Part shown: positions 31,449-39,812 of the stretch, piece by piece
Numbering within the stretch: position 1 is the stretch's first letter
Layout: each line of letters begins with the position of its first letter
Source of the DNA: Candidatus Saccharimonadota bacterium
GTDB lineage: Bacteria > Patescibacteriota > Saccharimonadia > Saccharimonadales > Saccharimonadaceae
DNA length: 64,000 bases
Direction: 5' to 3'
Assembly (NCBI GenBank): GCA_027450165.1
Contig: DAIDKE010000001.1
Span: forward strand, 134,373-198,372
Made by a program: the position numbers and the translations under genes
Notes under the pieces: generated by a model
The model's database searches: none
What the model was told of the DNA's origin: nothing
Seen by the model: only the letters and a program-made list of their open reading frames with translations

Positions 31449-32762
31449 CTACGGCGTCAAACGGTTAATGTCGCGCGGGAAGAGTGAGGCTTCTTTGACG
31501 TTGTTGAGGCCGATCAGCTTCTGCGTCAGACGTTCCAAGCCCATGCCAAAACCGCCGTGTTGCGGCAAACCATATTTAAATGCCTGCAGATAGTAGCGAA
31601 AGCCTTCGGCCTCTGGGTCACCGCCGGCAAGCGTCTTGAGTTGGTCAACCAGGACATCGTAGCGGTTTTCGCGCATACTAACGGTGGCTACTTCGATGCC
31701 GCGGAAGATTAAATCGGCGCGCTCGGCCAGTTCTGGGTTAGCGGCAGACTTGCGATGGTAGAATTTCATTTCGCTGGCTGGCCAATCCACCACAAAGACA
31801 GCTTCGCTACCCAAGTTTTTCTTGGCATATTCGCAAACCCAACGCTCTTCATCTGGGCGCATGTCTTTTTCGCCGCGGCTGTTCTCGCCAGTTTCGTTGC
31901 TGTATAAGTCGTGAATCTTTTCAAGTGGCAGCTGCGGTATTTCATCGGCTAGAACCACCGGCTGAGCATCCCAGCTCTTTAGTTCGGCTTCGTTGGTCTG
32001 CCAAACACTACTAGTGACCGACTTTAGTAGACCACCAACTAATGAAAGTAGTCCCTGAAAATCGGTGAATCCCATCTCAACATCGATGTGCAAAAATTCG
32101 GTCATGTGGCGCGTGGTGGCGCTTGGCTCGGCGCGATAAGTCGGGTTGATTTCGTAAGCCCGCTCAAATACGCCAACCATCATTTGTTTGTAGAACTGGG
32201 CGCTTTGGGCCAGAGTAGCAACTTTGCCAAAGTAATCGAGCGTGAAGACCTCGGCACCACCTTCGGTTGGTGCACCAAGTAGCTTCGGTGAGTTAAATTC
32301 GGTAAAATCTTGCGCATGCAAATATTGACGCACCGCCTCTTTAACGGCTGCCTGAATCTTGAAAATGTTGGCTTCTTTAGGGTTGCGCAGGCCAATCACC
32401 CGGTTTTCGAACAGGGTGTCTAGGTTCTCTGATTTGTGGTCGAGCGGTTTATCAATTTCAATCGGTGATTCGTAAGTTACCGGAACCAAAACCTCAACCG
32501 TCACGTCGTGCAACTCAGCGCCGCCAGGTGCCCGGTCATCGGCCACAACCATGCCGGTAAAGGCCAACACGGTGCCGGTTTGCATGCCGCGCAGCTTCTC
32601 TAGCTCGTCTTTGTTATCGACTAAGCTCTGTGCCAAACCGCTGCGGTCGCGCAAAGTAATAAAGTTAAGTCCGCCCATCAAGCGTTTTTTGTGCAACCAG
32701 CCTTCGATGGTTACGGTTTCACCGACGTGCGCTGCCAGCTCTTTGTTTAAAGTTCGTGCCAT
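31449..32762 (-). CDS. aspS: Aspartyl-tRNA synthetase, archaeal-type (likely Asp/Asn non-discriminating)
   Basis: 437 residues: N-terminal OB fold (VTIEGWLHKKRLMGGLNF), then class II core with motif 2 (YRAEPSATTRHMTEFLHID) and motif 3 (GMGLERLTQKLIG). It lacks the GAD insertion of bacterial-type AspRS, so it is the shorter archaeal/eukaryal form, common in CPR bacteria. Such enzymes often also charge tRNA-Asn with Asp for GatCAB amidation; that would need gatCAB elsewhere. A roughly 130-nt leader with a hairpin precedes it. Confidence 0.9.
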   Translation of the reverse strand: MARTLNKELAAHVGETVTIEGWLHKKRLMGGLNFITLRDRSGLAQSLVDNKDELEKLRGMQTGTVLAFTGMVVADDRAPGGAELHDVTVEVLVPVTYESPIEIDKPLDHKSENLDTLFENRVIGLRNPKEANIFKIQAAVKEAVRQYLHAQDFTEFNSPKLLGAPTEGGAEVFTLDYFGKVATLAQSAQFYKQMMVGVFERAYEINPTYRAEPSATTRHMTEFLHIDVEMGFTDFQGLLSLVGGLLKSVTSSVWQTNEAELKSWDAQPVVLADEIPQLPLEKIHDLYSNETGENSRGEKDMRPDEERWVCEYAKKNLGSEAVFVVDWPASEMKFYHRKSAANPELAERADLIFRGIEVATVSMRENRYDVLVDQLKTLAGGDPEAEGFRYYLQAFKYGLPQHGGFGMGLERLTQKLIGLNNVKEASLFPRDINRLTP

Positions 32763-32911
32763 AATTTTTTCCTTATTTAGTGGTTATAGAGTGGCTGAGA
32801 TATGGGCCGTACACGTCTAAGCTCGCCGGCTTAGGCGTCGACCCGTTGATTATTATCACGCTGTGACCACATCATCTTAAAACACATTTTACCACCTCTG
32901 ACAAAAACTGG
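32763..32911 (-). promoter_or_regulatory. aspS leader region
   Basis: 149 nt holding TGgTAAAAT (extended -10, near the far end), a CTAAGC/GCTTAG hairpin at about 32818-32835 and an AAGGAAA ribosome site. No T-box consensus was seen. Long for this genome. Confidence 0.4.
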
Positions 32912-33925
32912 CTAGACGTCAGTATGTTTTGATGGAACGTTGTTGGCCGTTAAATTACGTTCGGCAACCGCCCGTAAATCATCATGGGCATCAAATTCAT
33001 CGATAATCTTGCGACCAAGTAGCGCCTCGACTACGTCTTCTAGGGCCAGCAGGCCAACCGTTTCACGATATTCGTTAATCACAACGAATAAGTGATGGTG
33101 GGTCTTTAAAAAGGCCGCCAAGGCATGCTGCAAGGTTTGATCTTCGCGAATGTAAAATACCTTTGGTTCCATGGCCTTTTCGGCCGTAACTGACTTTTTA
33201 TCATCGAGCGTCAGTAGGTCCTGAATATAAAGCATGCCAACAACATGGTCGATATCACCCTTGATCACCGGCAAGCGGCTATGGCCCAGTTTGTGGAGTT
33301 CCGACAGCACTAGCGGACCCAAAAACTCACCAGCCTTGACACTACTAATGACACTTTTTGGCGTCATAACGTCTTTTACCAACCTGGTGTCAAATTGGAG
33401 GCTGTGGGTAATTAGCTGTTTTTGAGCAACAGTTAAAATACCGTTTGACTTGTCGACCAAATGTTCCAGCTCTTCGCGCGATTCTAGTTGGTGAAAATCT
33501 TCATTTTCAAGTACGACACTGCGCAAACTGCCTATTATTACAGGGTGATGCGCAACAAGCTGCAGTAGCTTAGGCTCAATGGATACATAAAGACGCTTCG
33601 CTAGCCGCTCGGCAACCGACATACGCGCCAAGCGACCATAAAAAACCGCCACTACAATCGCCGCAATAATCCCCCATAGCCAGCCCAGGCTAACAACCGC
33701 CATCACCACCGTCAACACCAACAGAATCGCCTCAAGTGTGCGCTGCAACGAAATAATGTCACCCAGGCGCTGCTCGCGGTTCAGGTGCCAACTAGCATCC
33801 TCGTCGCCCATATCGGCCCGGCGTTTTAATTCAAAGTAACTAGTACTCACCTGCGACGGGCGCATAGCGGTGACTAGAATTAGTAAAATTAGCAGTAGAA
33901 AAGTTAAAATTATCAGCCAAATCAT
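32912..33925 (-). CDS. CBS-domain membrane protein (CorC/CNNM-like)
   Basis: 337 residues: about three N-terminal helices with a charged loop, then a CBS pair at about 190-300 (VMTPKSVISSVKAGEFLG, GMLYIQDLLTLDD, ATALAFLKTHH-like and VGLLALEDVVEALLG). The FVVINEYRETVGLLALEDVVE block is characteristic of hemolysin/CorC-type proteins linked to Mg or Co efflux and adenosine-nucleotide sensing. The C-terminal CorC domain is absent. TACAAT lies 10 nt before the ATG. Confidence 0.8.
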   Translation of the reverse strand: MIWLIILTFLLLILLILVTAMRPSQVSTSYFELKRRADMGDEDASWHLNREQRLGDIISLQRTLEAILLVLTVVMAVVSLGWLWGIIAAIVVAVFYGRLARMSVAERLAKRLYVSIEPKLLQLVAHHPVIIGSLRSVVLENEDFHQLESREELEHLVDKSNGILTVAQKQLITHSLQFDTRLVKDVMTPKSVISSVKAGEFLGPLVLSELHKLGHSRLPVIKGDIDHVVGMLYIQDLLTLDDKKSVTAEKAMEPKVFYIREDQTLQHALAAFLKTHHHLFVVINEYRETVGLLALEDVVEALLGRKIIDEFDAHDDLRAVAERNLTANNVPSKHTDV

Positions 33926-34002
33926 TTCATCAACTATTGTAACTTAGTTTTACGACAGTTGAATGATTTTGATACAATAGATAAAGCAAACAGGAGGTTT
34001 AC

Positions 34003-34731
34003 GTGAATAAAAAAACTTGGACAATCTTTGTCATTGCCGTAGTGGTGATCTTTGGCGGTTTGATCCTATTGGCTCGACTTGGCAATCCAGCAATCGATGT
34101 CTCGAAAATTAATCAGAACTCGGTATTAGCAGCTTCGAAGGCAAGTGGCAACATCGCCGACCACGTCTTCGGTAAAACAGACTCAAAAGTGGTCTTGATT
34201 GAGTACGGCGACTTTCAGTGCCCAGCTTGTGGCGCCGCTTACCCACAGGTCAAGGCCGTAACCAGCGAATATCAAAATCAGATTACTTACGTTTTTCGTA
34301 ATTTCCCACTAACAACCCTGCACCCTAACGCCCAGGCCGCCGCAGCTGCTGCCGAAGCCGCCGGTCTTCAGGGTAAATACTGGCAAATGCACGACAAGCT
34401 ATATGAAACCCAGAACGACTGGAGCAGCGATAGCCCAGCGCAGCGCGGCGACGCTTTCCAGAACTACGCCATTAGCTTGGGGCTGAATCCAACCAAATTC
34501 AGTGATGACCTGAATAACAGCAATTCTGGCATCCTACAAAAGATTCGCTTTGATCAAGCATTAGGTAACAAACAAGGTGTTGACGCCACGCCAACGCTAG
34601 TCCTAGACGGCAAGGTTCTCAACGACCAACTAGGTAGTGACTTAACGTCTGGTAATGGTGACAAACTGCGTCAGTTAATTAACGCTGAGCTTAAGAAAAA
34701 CGGCATTGCGCTGCCGGCCGGCGAAAAGTAA
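34003..34731 (+). CDS. Membrane-anchored DsbA-family thiol oxidoreductase
   Basis: 242 residues, GTG start with AGGAGG. An N-terminal helix (7-26) anchors a thioredoxin-fold domain facing outside. The active site DFQCPACGAAY has Cys73 and Cys76, and a cis-Pro loop follows (DATPTLVLDG). It should form disulfides in secreted proteins, such as the Cys-containing pilin and secreted proteins in this window. TGaTACAAT promoter about 30 nt upstream. Confidence 0.9.
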   Translation: MNKKTWTIFVIAVVVIFGGLILLARLGNPAIDVSKINQNSVLAASKASGNIADHVFGKTDSKVVLIEYGDFQCPACGAAYPQVKAVTSEYQNQITYVFRNFPLTTLHPNAQAAAAAAEAAGLQGKYWQMHDKLYETQNDWSSDSPAQRGDAFQNYAISLGLNPTKFSDDLNNSNSGILQKIRFDQALGNKQGVDATPTLVLDGKVLNDQLGSDLTSGNGDKLRQLINAELKKNGIALPAGEK

Positions 34732-34748
34732 AGTACAAAATCAAATTT

Positions 34749-34782
34749 AAAAGCACCCCGGTGCCTTGGGGTGCTTTCTTTT
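34749..34782. terminator. Bidirectional terminator
   Basis: AAAGCACCCC / GGGGTGCTTT, 8-nt loop, TCTTTT. Serves the DsbA-like gene and, on the other strand, the small unit starting at 34907. Confidence 0.88.
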
Positions 34783-34814
34783 GATAGACTATTTTTTAAA
34801 TATCGTCCTCTAGA

Positions 34815-34907
34815 TTAGTGGGCGATGAAGATTTGCCAGTCGGCAGGCACCACATCCACAGCTATCTTTTTGCGCCTGGAAGGCACAAATTCGATGGCAA
34901 TCGGCAT
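34815..34907 (-). CDS. Possible 30-residue protein in its own transcription unit
   Basis: ATG 34907 to TAA 34815; product begins MPIAIEFVPSRRKKIAVDVV. Supported by AAGGAG 12 nt upstream, by a promoter at 35019-34991 and by the terminator at 34749-34782. An alternative GTG 7 nt after the same AAGGAG would give a different 36-residue Cys-rich frame, so the coding assignment is uncertain and the unit could also be a non-coding RNA. The rest of the 380-nt gap (34732-35111) holds a GTACATAGTAC repeat and an AGCGTT-N4-AACGCT hairpin (35024-35039). Confidence 0.35.
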   Translation of the reverse strand: MPIAIEFVPSRRKKIAVDVVPADWQIFIAH

Positions 34908-34990
34908 GTGATTGATTCACTCCTTGTACTATGTACAGCCTCACGCGCTACGACCTTTAATTAATAGTTTTGGCGCAAGACACATCAACA

Positions 34991-35019
34991 ATAGTATCAA
35001 GCCCGGCCGGGCAAGTCAA
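34991..35019 (-). promoter_or_regulatory. Promoter with palindromic spacer for the small unit
   Basis: Minus strand TTGACT (35019-35014), 17-nt spacer containing GCCCGGCCGGGC, and TACTAT (34996-34991). The palindrome between the boxes is a plausible operator. Confidence 0.6.
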
Positions 35020-35111
35020 GTCTAGCGTTCGCTAACGCTTATACTTCAAGCATAACCGAGTGTTAAAGCTTATGCAAGATATTTTATTGCCAAATTGTAA
35101 ATATTACACTA

Positions 35112-36800
35112 TTAATCTTCGCCGGGCGTTTCGTCAGGCTTGGCACTACGCAGCGGTCGCTCTTTGAGCATAAAGACCGCGACGGTGGCAATTAACACTA
35201 GTACCGAGGCCACCCTAAAGATATGGCTTAGGCTGTCCGAAAAGGCGTTGGTAACCTTGTCGGCGAACTCATTCTGGTTTTTGGTGAACTGCTGCTTCTG
35301 CTCGGTGCGAATCGGCTCTGGCAGCTGGGCAAAGGCTTTGTTAGCCGAGTCGGTAATCTGCTTTTTAATGTCCGGCATGTTAAGGTTCAGCATGGTATTG
35401 GCGTCGCTAAAGTTACCAATCTTTTGGGCAGCCGGGTTTTGCTTCAGGGTCTGGACATAGGCCGTCTGTTGAATATTGTCGATGTGAGTCACGATTCCAG
35501 CCGTTAGCATGGCGCCAAAGACAGCCGTACCAATGGTTGAACCTAGGCTACGGAATAGCTGGTTTGAACTGGTGGCCGCACCAAGTTCGTGCATGGCGAA
35601 TTCGTTCTGAATTGCCAGGTTCAGCACTGGCATAGCCACACCCATACCTAGACCTAACAGCGCCATAATCCAAGCTTCTTGGCCGTAGCTACTGGCTGGT
35701 GTTAGGGTGGTTAGCATAAAGATCATAATTGTGGCGACTACGAAACCGACCTGCATAAAGATCTTGTATTTACCAATACGCGAGATAATCTGGCCGGAGC
35801 CAATACTACTGACCAAGATACCGCCTACCATTGGTAGAAGCATCAGGCCAGATTCGGTTGGCGACGCGCCAAAGACCTGCTGGTTAAACTGCGTTAGGTA
35901 AAGAATCGAGCCCATAAAGGCGGCGCCAAACAGACCGGCAATCGTAATTAACAGCACAAAGTTGTAGTTCTTAAAGAAATGCAGTGGAATAATTGGCTCT
36001 TGGGCGCGTCGTTCAAAGAAGACAAAGGCCGCCAAACCGATCGCCACCAGGCTAAACATAATCCAGCGTAGGCCAGCCAGCGTTAAGCCAGACCAAGTCA
36101 TAAAACCGGCAAAGATTGAAGCGGTGTTGTCGATCGCCAAGATAAACAGACCCAGGGTGACCGCCAAAATCGTCGCACCGGCGTAGTCAACTTTAGGCTT
36201 GTTGTCGTGGTGTAGCGGCGGACAAAAGACGGCCAACAAGATTAGGGCTACAATTCCTACTGGCACGTTGATAAAGAACGTCCAGCGCCAGTCGGTTACG
36301 GCACCAAAGATATGCTGACCATCGGTTAGCCAACCACCAAGCAGCGGCCCAATAACCGAGCTAAGCCCAAAGACGGCACCGATCATCCCCTGCCAGCGAC
36401 CGCGCTCACGGGCGGCAAACAGGTCACCAATAATCGTGAAGGCGTTGGCGGTAATGATACCGCCGCCGATACCCTGCAAAGCACGGAAGAAGATCAACTG
36501 CGTAACGTCACCACTGATACCATTAAGCATTGAGCCGACGGTGAAGATAGTTACACCAATTAGCAACATAATTCGGCGGCCAAACAGGTCGGACAGACGG
36601 CCGGCAATCGGCACAGTTAGGGTGGTTGTCACCAAGTAAGCCGTGACAATCCAGCTCAAAGAGTCGAAGGCGTTGAATTGTTCAACAATTTTTCCGAGCG
36701 CGGTAGCAATAATCGTTTGGTCGAGAGCAACCAAAAACATGCTGGCCATGACCGAAATCATGACAATAACTTTAGTGCGCATACTCAAATGATGGTGCAT
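35112..36800 (-). CDS. MFS multidrug exporter, DHA2 (EmrB/QacA) family
   Basis: 562 residues, 14 helices. Motif A (GRLSDLFGRRIMLL) follows helix 2; WRWTFFINVPVGIVAL and the LALDQTIIATALG start are typical of DHA2 drug/proton antiporters. A long extracytoplasmic loop near 440-510 sits before the last helix. Cotranscribed with an AbrB-type regulator 24 nt upstream, which probably controls it. Confidence 0.9.
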   Translation of the reverse strand: MHHHLSMRTKVIVMISVMASMFLVALDQTIIATALGKIVEQFNAFDSLSWIVTAYLVTTTLTVPIAGRLSDLFGRRIMLLIGVTIFTVGSMLNGISGDVTQLIFFRALQGIGGGIITANAFTIIGDLFAARERGRWQGMIGAVFGLSSVIGPLLGGWLTDGQHIFGAVTDWRWTFFINVPVGIVALILLAVFCPPLHHDNKPKVDYAGATILAVTLGLFILAIDNTASIFAGFMTWSGLTLAGLRWIMFSLVAIGLAAFVFFERRAQEPIIPLHFFKNYNFVLLITIAGLFGAAFMGSILYLTQFNQQVFGASPTESGLMLLPMVGGILVSSIGSGQIISRIGKYKIFMQVGFVVATIMIFMLTTLTPASSYGQEAWIMALLGLGMGVAMPVLNLAIQNEFAMHELGAATSSNQLFRSLGSTIGTAVFGAMLTAGIVTHIDNIQQTAYVQTLKQNPAAQKIGNFSDANTMLNLNMPDIKKQITDSANKAFAQLPEPIRTEQKQQFTKNQNEFADKVTNAFSDSLSHIFRVASVLVLIATVAVFMLKERPLRSAKPDETPGED

Positions 36801-36824
36801 TGATATTCCTTATTTAAAATTAAT

Positions 36825-37070
36825 TTACGATTTATTTTTCTTGGTTTTCGGGCTAACACTTTGTAATTGCTCAAGGTGAAGGTTAAGTTGTTGGATGTAT
36901 TGCTCAATACTTGATTCGGTCAAAAGAGCCAACATACTGCCGCCCGGCATACCGACCACATAAAGCTCGTCGCCAGCTTTTAGATTGAGCTCTTCGCGAG
37001 CTTTAGCTGGGATGACAATTTGTCCTTTGGTGCCGACCGTAGCCGTACCGTAGAGCTTCTTTTGGTGCAT
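36825..37070 (-). CDS. AbrB/SpoVT-type transcriptional regulator
   Basis: 81 residues. Swapped-hairpin domain: YGTATVGTKGQIVIPAKARE followed by LNLKAGDELYVVG, as in AbrB, then a short helical dimerisation tail. No toxin partner is adjacent; the downstream gene is an efflux pump. The ATG lies 7 nt after TATACT (leaderless), and three direct repeats lie in the promoter, so autoregulation of the two-gene operon is likely. Confidence 0.85.
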   Translation of the reverse strand: MHQKKLYGTATVGTKGQIVIPAKAREELNLKAGDELYVVGMPGGSMLALLTESSIEQYIQQLNLHLEQLQSVSPKTKKNKS

Positions 37071-37077
37071 ATGTTAT

Positions 37078-37112
37078 AGTATACGCCTAGTATGAAAAGT
37101 ATGTCAAGTATG
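37078..37112 (-). promoter_or_regulatory. Promoter with three direct repeats (operator) of the AbrB-MFS operon
   Basis: Minus strand TTGACA (37107-37102), 18-nt spacer, TATACT (37083-37078). CATACT occurs three times at exact 9-bp spacing (plus-strand AGTATG at 37089, 37098, 37107), covering the -35 box and spacer. Confidence 0.7.
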
Positions 37113-37712
37113 AATTATTGCTAATGAGTTTTCGACCCGAAAACTTTCGATTTGATGGTTCTTAAGCCAACCATCGACAGCCCTCGCCGCCCCTGGTAGA
37201 GCCTCGTTGGCATAGTCGTCAACCACTACAGTCGCTCCGGGCGCCAGGTTGTTCCAGATGAGCTTCAATGGGTCAAGAATGGAACGATAATAGTCACCGT
37301 CAAGATAGGCAAAACTGATTTCCGGCGGTACGTCAGACGGCGCTAGATCTGAAAACCAAGCTTTTTTAATGACCGGCATTTTAACACCCGCCGCACGCAG
37401 GTTTTTGATAAGCTGCGCCTTAGTGGCTAGCAGTTCGCCAGTTTTAAACTGTTCGCCCGCCGGACTAGCGTCTTCACCAGTTTTATCAGGCAGACCCTCA
37501 AATGAGTCGTATAAATATAGGGTTTTGCTGGTCGGCGCCAAATCGCGCGCTAGAAAAACACTGGTCGTACCAACGTAGCAGCCAAACTCGACTACATCGC
37601 CGGGAACATGGCCGTCAAGCACTCGCGCTAGCTCGCGGCGAATGATATTGATCTCACTTAGACTGACCTGGTCGGACAATAGCCGATTAGTATTGGTCGT
37701 TGCCACCCTCAT
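37104..37712 (-). CDS. SAM-dependent methyltransferase, TylF-like
   Basis: About 202 residues from ATG 37712 (a frame open to 37772 overlaps the previous gene further). SAM site VVEFGCYVGTTSVFLARDL, then YLYDSFEGLPDKTG and FAYLDGDYYRSILDPL with the metal-binding Asp pair VVVDDYANE, which match TylF/MycF sugar O-methyltransferases. In this context it may modify a surface glycan; substrate unknown. Start uncertain. It overlaps the acidic-protein gene by 26 nt. Confidence 0.78.
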   Translation of the reverse strand: MRVATTNTNRLLSDQVSLSEINIIRRELARVLDGHVPGDVVEFGCYVGTTSVFLARDLAPTSKTLYLYDSFEGLPDKTGEDASPAGEQFKTGELLATKAQLIKNLRAAGVKMPVIKKAWFSDLAPSDVPPEISFAYLDGDYYRSILDPLKLIWNNLAPGATVVVDDYANEALPGAARAVDGWLKNHQIESFRVENSLAIIHT

Positions 37713-37929
37713 CCTCGAGGTTGTCTTCGGCTTCTTCACGGGCATCATCGTCCTCTGGGTCGCCGTACTCAAAATCTTGCTTGTTTAGTTCGTCGCGAAA
37801 GGCGCGATCACTAACGCCCAGCTCTTCAGCTGGATTATCGGTTGCTTCTTCGGTGGCGCGGTCTTGCCAGCGCGAATCGGTGTCTATATCATCTTGATAA
37901 TTTTTTAAATCATCATCTTGTTTGGCCAT
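37687..37929 (-). CDS. Highly acidic 80-residue protein
   Basis: Composition is extreme: Asp/Glu exceed 40%, with few hydrophobics (EYGDPEDDDAREEAEDNLED). Probably disordered. GGGGT Shine-Dalgarno precedes the ATG, and the 3' end overlaps the methyltransferase gene. Could be a DNA mimic, charge buffer or chaperone-like tail; no family recognised. Confidence 0.6.
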   Translation of the reverse strand: MAKQDDDLKNYQDDIDTDSRWQDRATEEATDNPAEELGVSDRAFRDELNKQDFEYGDPEDDDAREEAEDNLEDEGGNDQY

Positions 37930-37959
37930 AATAATTACCCCTGATTTAATTATAGGTTT

Positions 37960-38592
37960 TTATTTGTTGCCGCGGAAGTGCTTGATCACTTGGCGACGAC
38001 GGCGATTGCGAACGAATAACCAAATACCAACACCTATGGCGACCAGCAGTAGGGCCACGACGATTAGCATAATGATAAACTCGGTCGGTACAATCCAGAA
38101 TGGCTTAGAGACATTGAAACTGGTGTTGTTTTTGCCGTAGGTCAAGGTTGCATAAACCGTATACTCGCCAAAACCCCATAAATCGGTAATGCCGGCTGGT
38201 TTTTTAAGTTTCAACGGAACATCCCAACGACGAGCGCTATCCGGCAAGATAACTTCGCGCGGATTGTTATTGTTGAAGTCGGTTTGAAAAACGACCTGAT
38301 TACCCTTTTTAACCGAAATTTTACCAAATGGACCGGACTGTACGCTTCCCTTGTTTTCGAAGCGAATCGTCGCCTGTAGGCCGTTCGTGCTAGTAAAGCT
38401 GTCGCCGGTCTTGCCGTCTTGCTGAACCGAGAAATCGGTTATATCAAGTTTTTCGACAAAATTACCAGGTACTGTCAGCAAGATCAATGAAGCTACGCTT
38501 GGGTTGAGGTTAACCTGACCACCACTATCTGGCGATGCAGGCGCAAAACGGACGGCGCCAAAGTATCCACCGGCCTGAGTGCCGGCCGGCAC
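37960..38592 (-). pseudogene. N-terminally truncated DUF916/WxL-associated-like surface protein
   Basis: 210 residues from GTG 38592. What remains is a C-terminal part: a VPAGTQAGGYFGAVRF strand pair as seen inside such proteins, an Ig-like external domain, one helix (FIIMLIVVALLLVAIGVGIW) and a basic tail. There is no signal peptide, and the coding pattern continues upstream (LPLKWPAIIVSVPAGT) until a TGA at 38652-38650 with no usable start. The 5' end has therefore been lost. The gene ends at a palindrome shared with the oppositely directed SDR gene. Confidence 0.6.
38579..38592. repeat. Perfect 14-bp palindrome at a gene junction
   Basis: GTGCCGGCCGGCAC reads the same on both strands and supplies overlapping GTG codons to two head-to-head reading frames, both beginning MPAGT. 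Confidence 0.85.
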
Positions 38593-39754
38593 ACTGACGA
38601 TAATCGCTGGCCACTTGAGCGGTAATTCTTCAATTGCCGAGTGGCTTAATCATCCGATTGGCGGCGAAATTTTTAGAGACGTACTAAAGGAATCTGGCAA
38701 CGATGTCAGCATATTAAACCCCGTTAAACGCATGCCTCTAAAGAAGCTCATCGAAATGAGCGGCGGTCAGTTCTCTGAAGAAATCATTGCTGAAATGGTG
38801 CGTAAAGTCGAGACACCAGTCGCCGAAACTATGGCTGCCAGCGTTCCAGTTGAAAAACCAGTTGCTGCCCCGGCCGAGCCCAAGAAATCAGCCGCTGCCA
38901 GCACAGCAAAAGCCGCGCCTGCTCCCGTTGAATCACCGGCTCCAGCTCCAGTTGCCGCTAAGTCACCGGCCGAGCCAGAATACGACATGCCCGACTGGCA
39001 AGAAAAAATCACCCCTCACCGTTTTCGCAACAAAACAATCATTGTCACCGGCGCCGGCTCTGGTATCGGCTGGGCAGTGGCTAGCCGTATCGCCCGCGAA
39101 GGCGGCCGGGTCATCGCTGTCGACGTCAACAAAGATCGCCTGTTCGAATTCAAGCACAGCGTGCCACGCACCGATGTTGAGGCCATTGTTGGTGACATCA
39201 CCAACGAAAAAGATGTCGCTAAAATCGTCAAGCGCGCTGGTCGTGTCATTGACGGCTTAGCCAATGTCGCCGGTATCATGGACAACTTCACCCCAGTTCA
39301 CGAAGTTACCGATGAAATCTGGAACAACGTCATGAACGTCAACGTTACTGGCATGATGCGCCTATCGCGCGCCGTTTTGCCAAACATGCTAGCCCACCAA
39401 GCTGGTAATATCGTTAACGTTGGCTCCGAAGCATCGCTTAAAGGTTCTCCGGCTGGCGCCGCCTATGTCGCCTCAAAACATGCCGTCGCCGGCTTAACTA
39501 AAAGCATGGCCTTTATGTATGGGGCCAGCGGTATCCGCGTTAACATGGTCGCACCAGGCGCCGTCGCCACCAACATCCAAGCTCACTTCGCTTCCAAACT
39601 TGGCCAACAGCGCGTCAGCCCAATTCTTAACACCATTCCGTCGCCGGTCGAAGCCGATCAATTAGCAGCCGTCATCACTTTCTTACTGAGCGATGATTCC
39701 GTTAACATCAACGGCGCCACAATCGCCAGCGACGGCGGCTGGTCAGTGCAATAG
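38579..39754 (+). CDS. SDR family oxidoreductase with N-terminal helical extension
   Basis: 391 residues as open. Residues ~135-391 are a classical short-chain dehydrogenase: IIVTGAGSGIGWAVAS (NAD(P) site), NVAGIMDNF, catalytic Ser in NVGSEAS and YVASK. An Ala/Pro-rich linker (~75-135) joins it to a helical N-terminal domain (AEWLNHPIGGEIF, MPLKKLIEMSGG). The start is uncertain: GTG 38579 has no Shine-Dalgarno and directly follows a TGA; TTG 38615 is an alternative; the true start may have been lost at the palindrome. Confidence 0.78.
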   Translation: MPAGTLTIIAGHLSGNSSIAEWLNHPIGGEIFRDVLKESGNDVSILNPVKRMPLKKLIEMSGGQFSEEIIAEMVRKVETPVAETMAASVPVEKPVAAPAEPKKSAAASTAKAAPAPVESPAPAPVAAKSPAEPEYDMPDWQEKITPHRFRNKTIIVTGAGSGIGWAVASRIAREGGRVIAVDVNKDRLFEFKHSVPRTDVEAIVGDITNEKDVAKIVKRAGRVIDGLANVAGIMDNFTPVHEVTDEIWNNVMNVNVTGMMRLSRAVLPNMLAHQAGNIVNVGSEASLKGSPAGAAYVASKHAVAGLTKSMAFMYGASGIRVNMVAPGAVATNIQAHFASKLGQQRVSPILNTIPSPVEADQLAAVITFLLSDDSVNINGATIASDGGWSVQ

Positions 39755-39772
39755 AAATCAAAACTTCAAAAT

Positions 39773-39804
39773 AAATACGGCTCGCTTATCCGGGCCGTAT
39801 TTTT
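39773..39804. terminator. Bidirectional terminator between SDR gene and hisS
   Basis: AAATACGGC / GCCGTATTT stem, 12-nt loop, T-run on the plus strand and A-run on the other. Confidence 0.85.
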
Positions 39805-39812
39805 ATATTCAA

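Noticed and set aside
32763-32911. T-box riboswitch ahead of aspS
   Set aside because: No GGTGG-type T-box bulge sequence or terminator/antiterminator pair could be seen.
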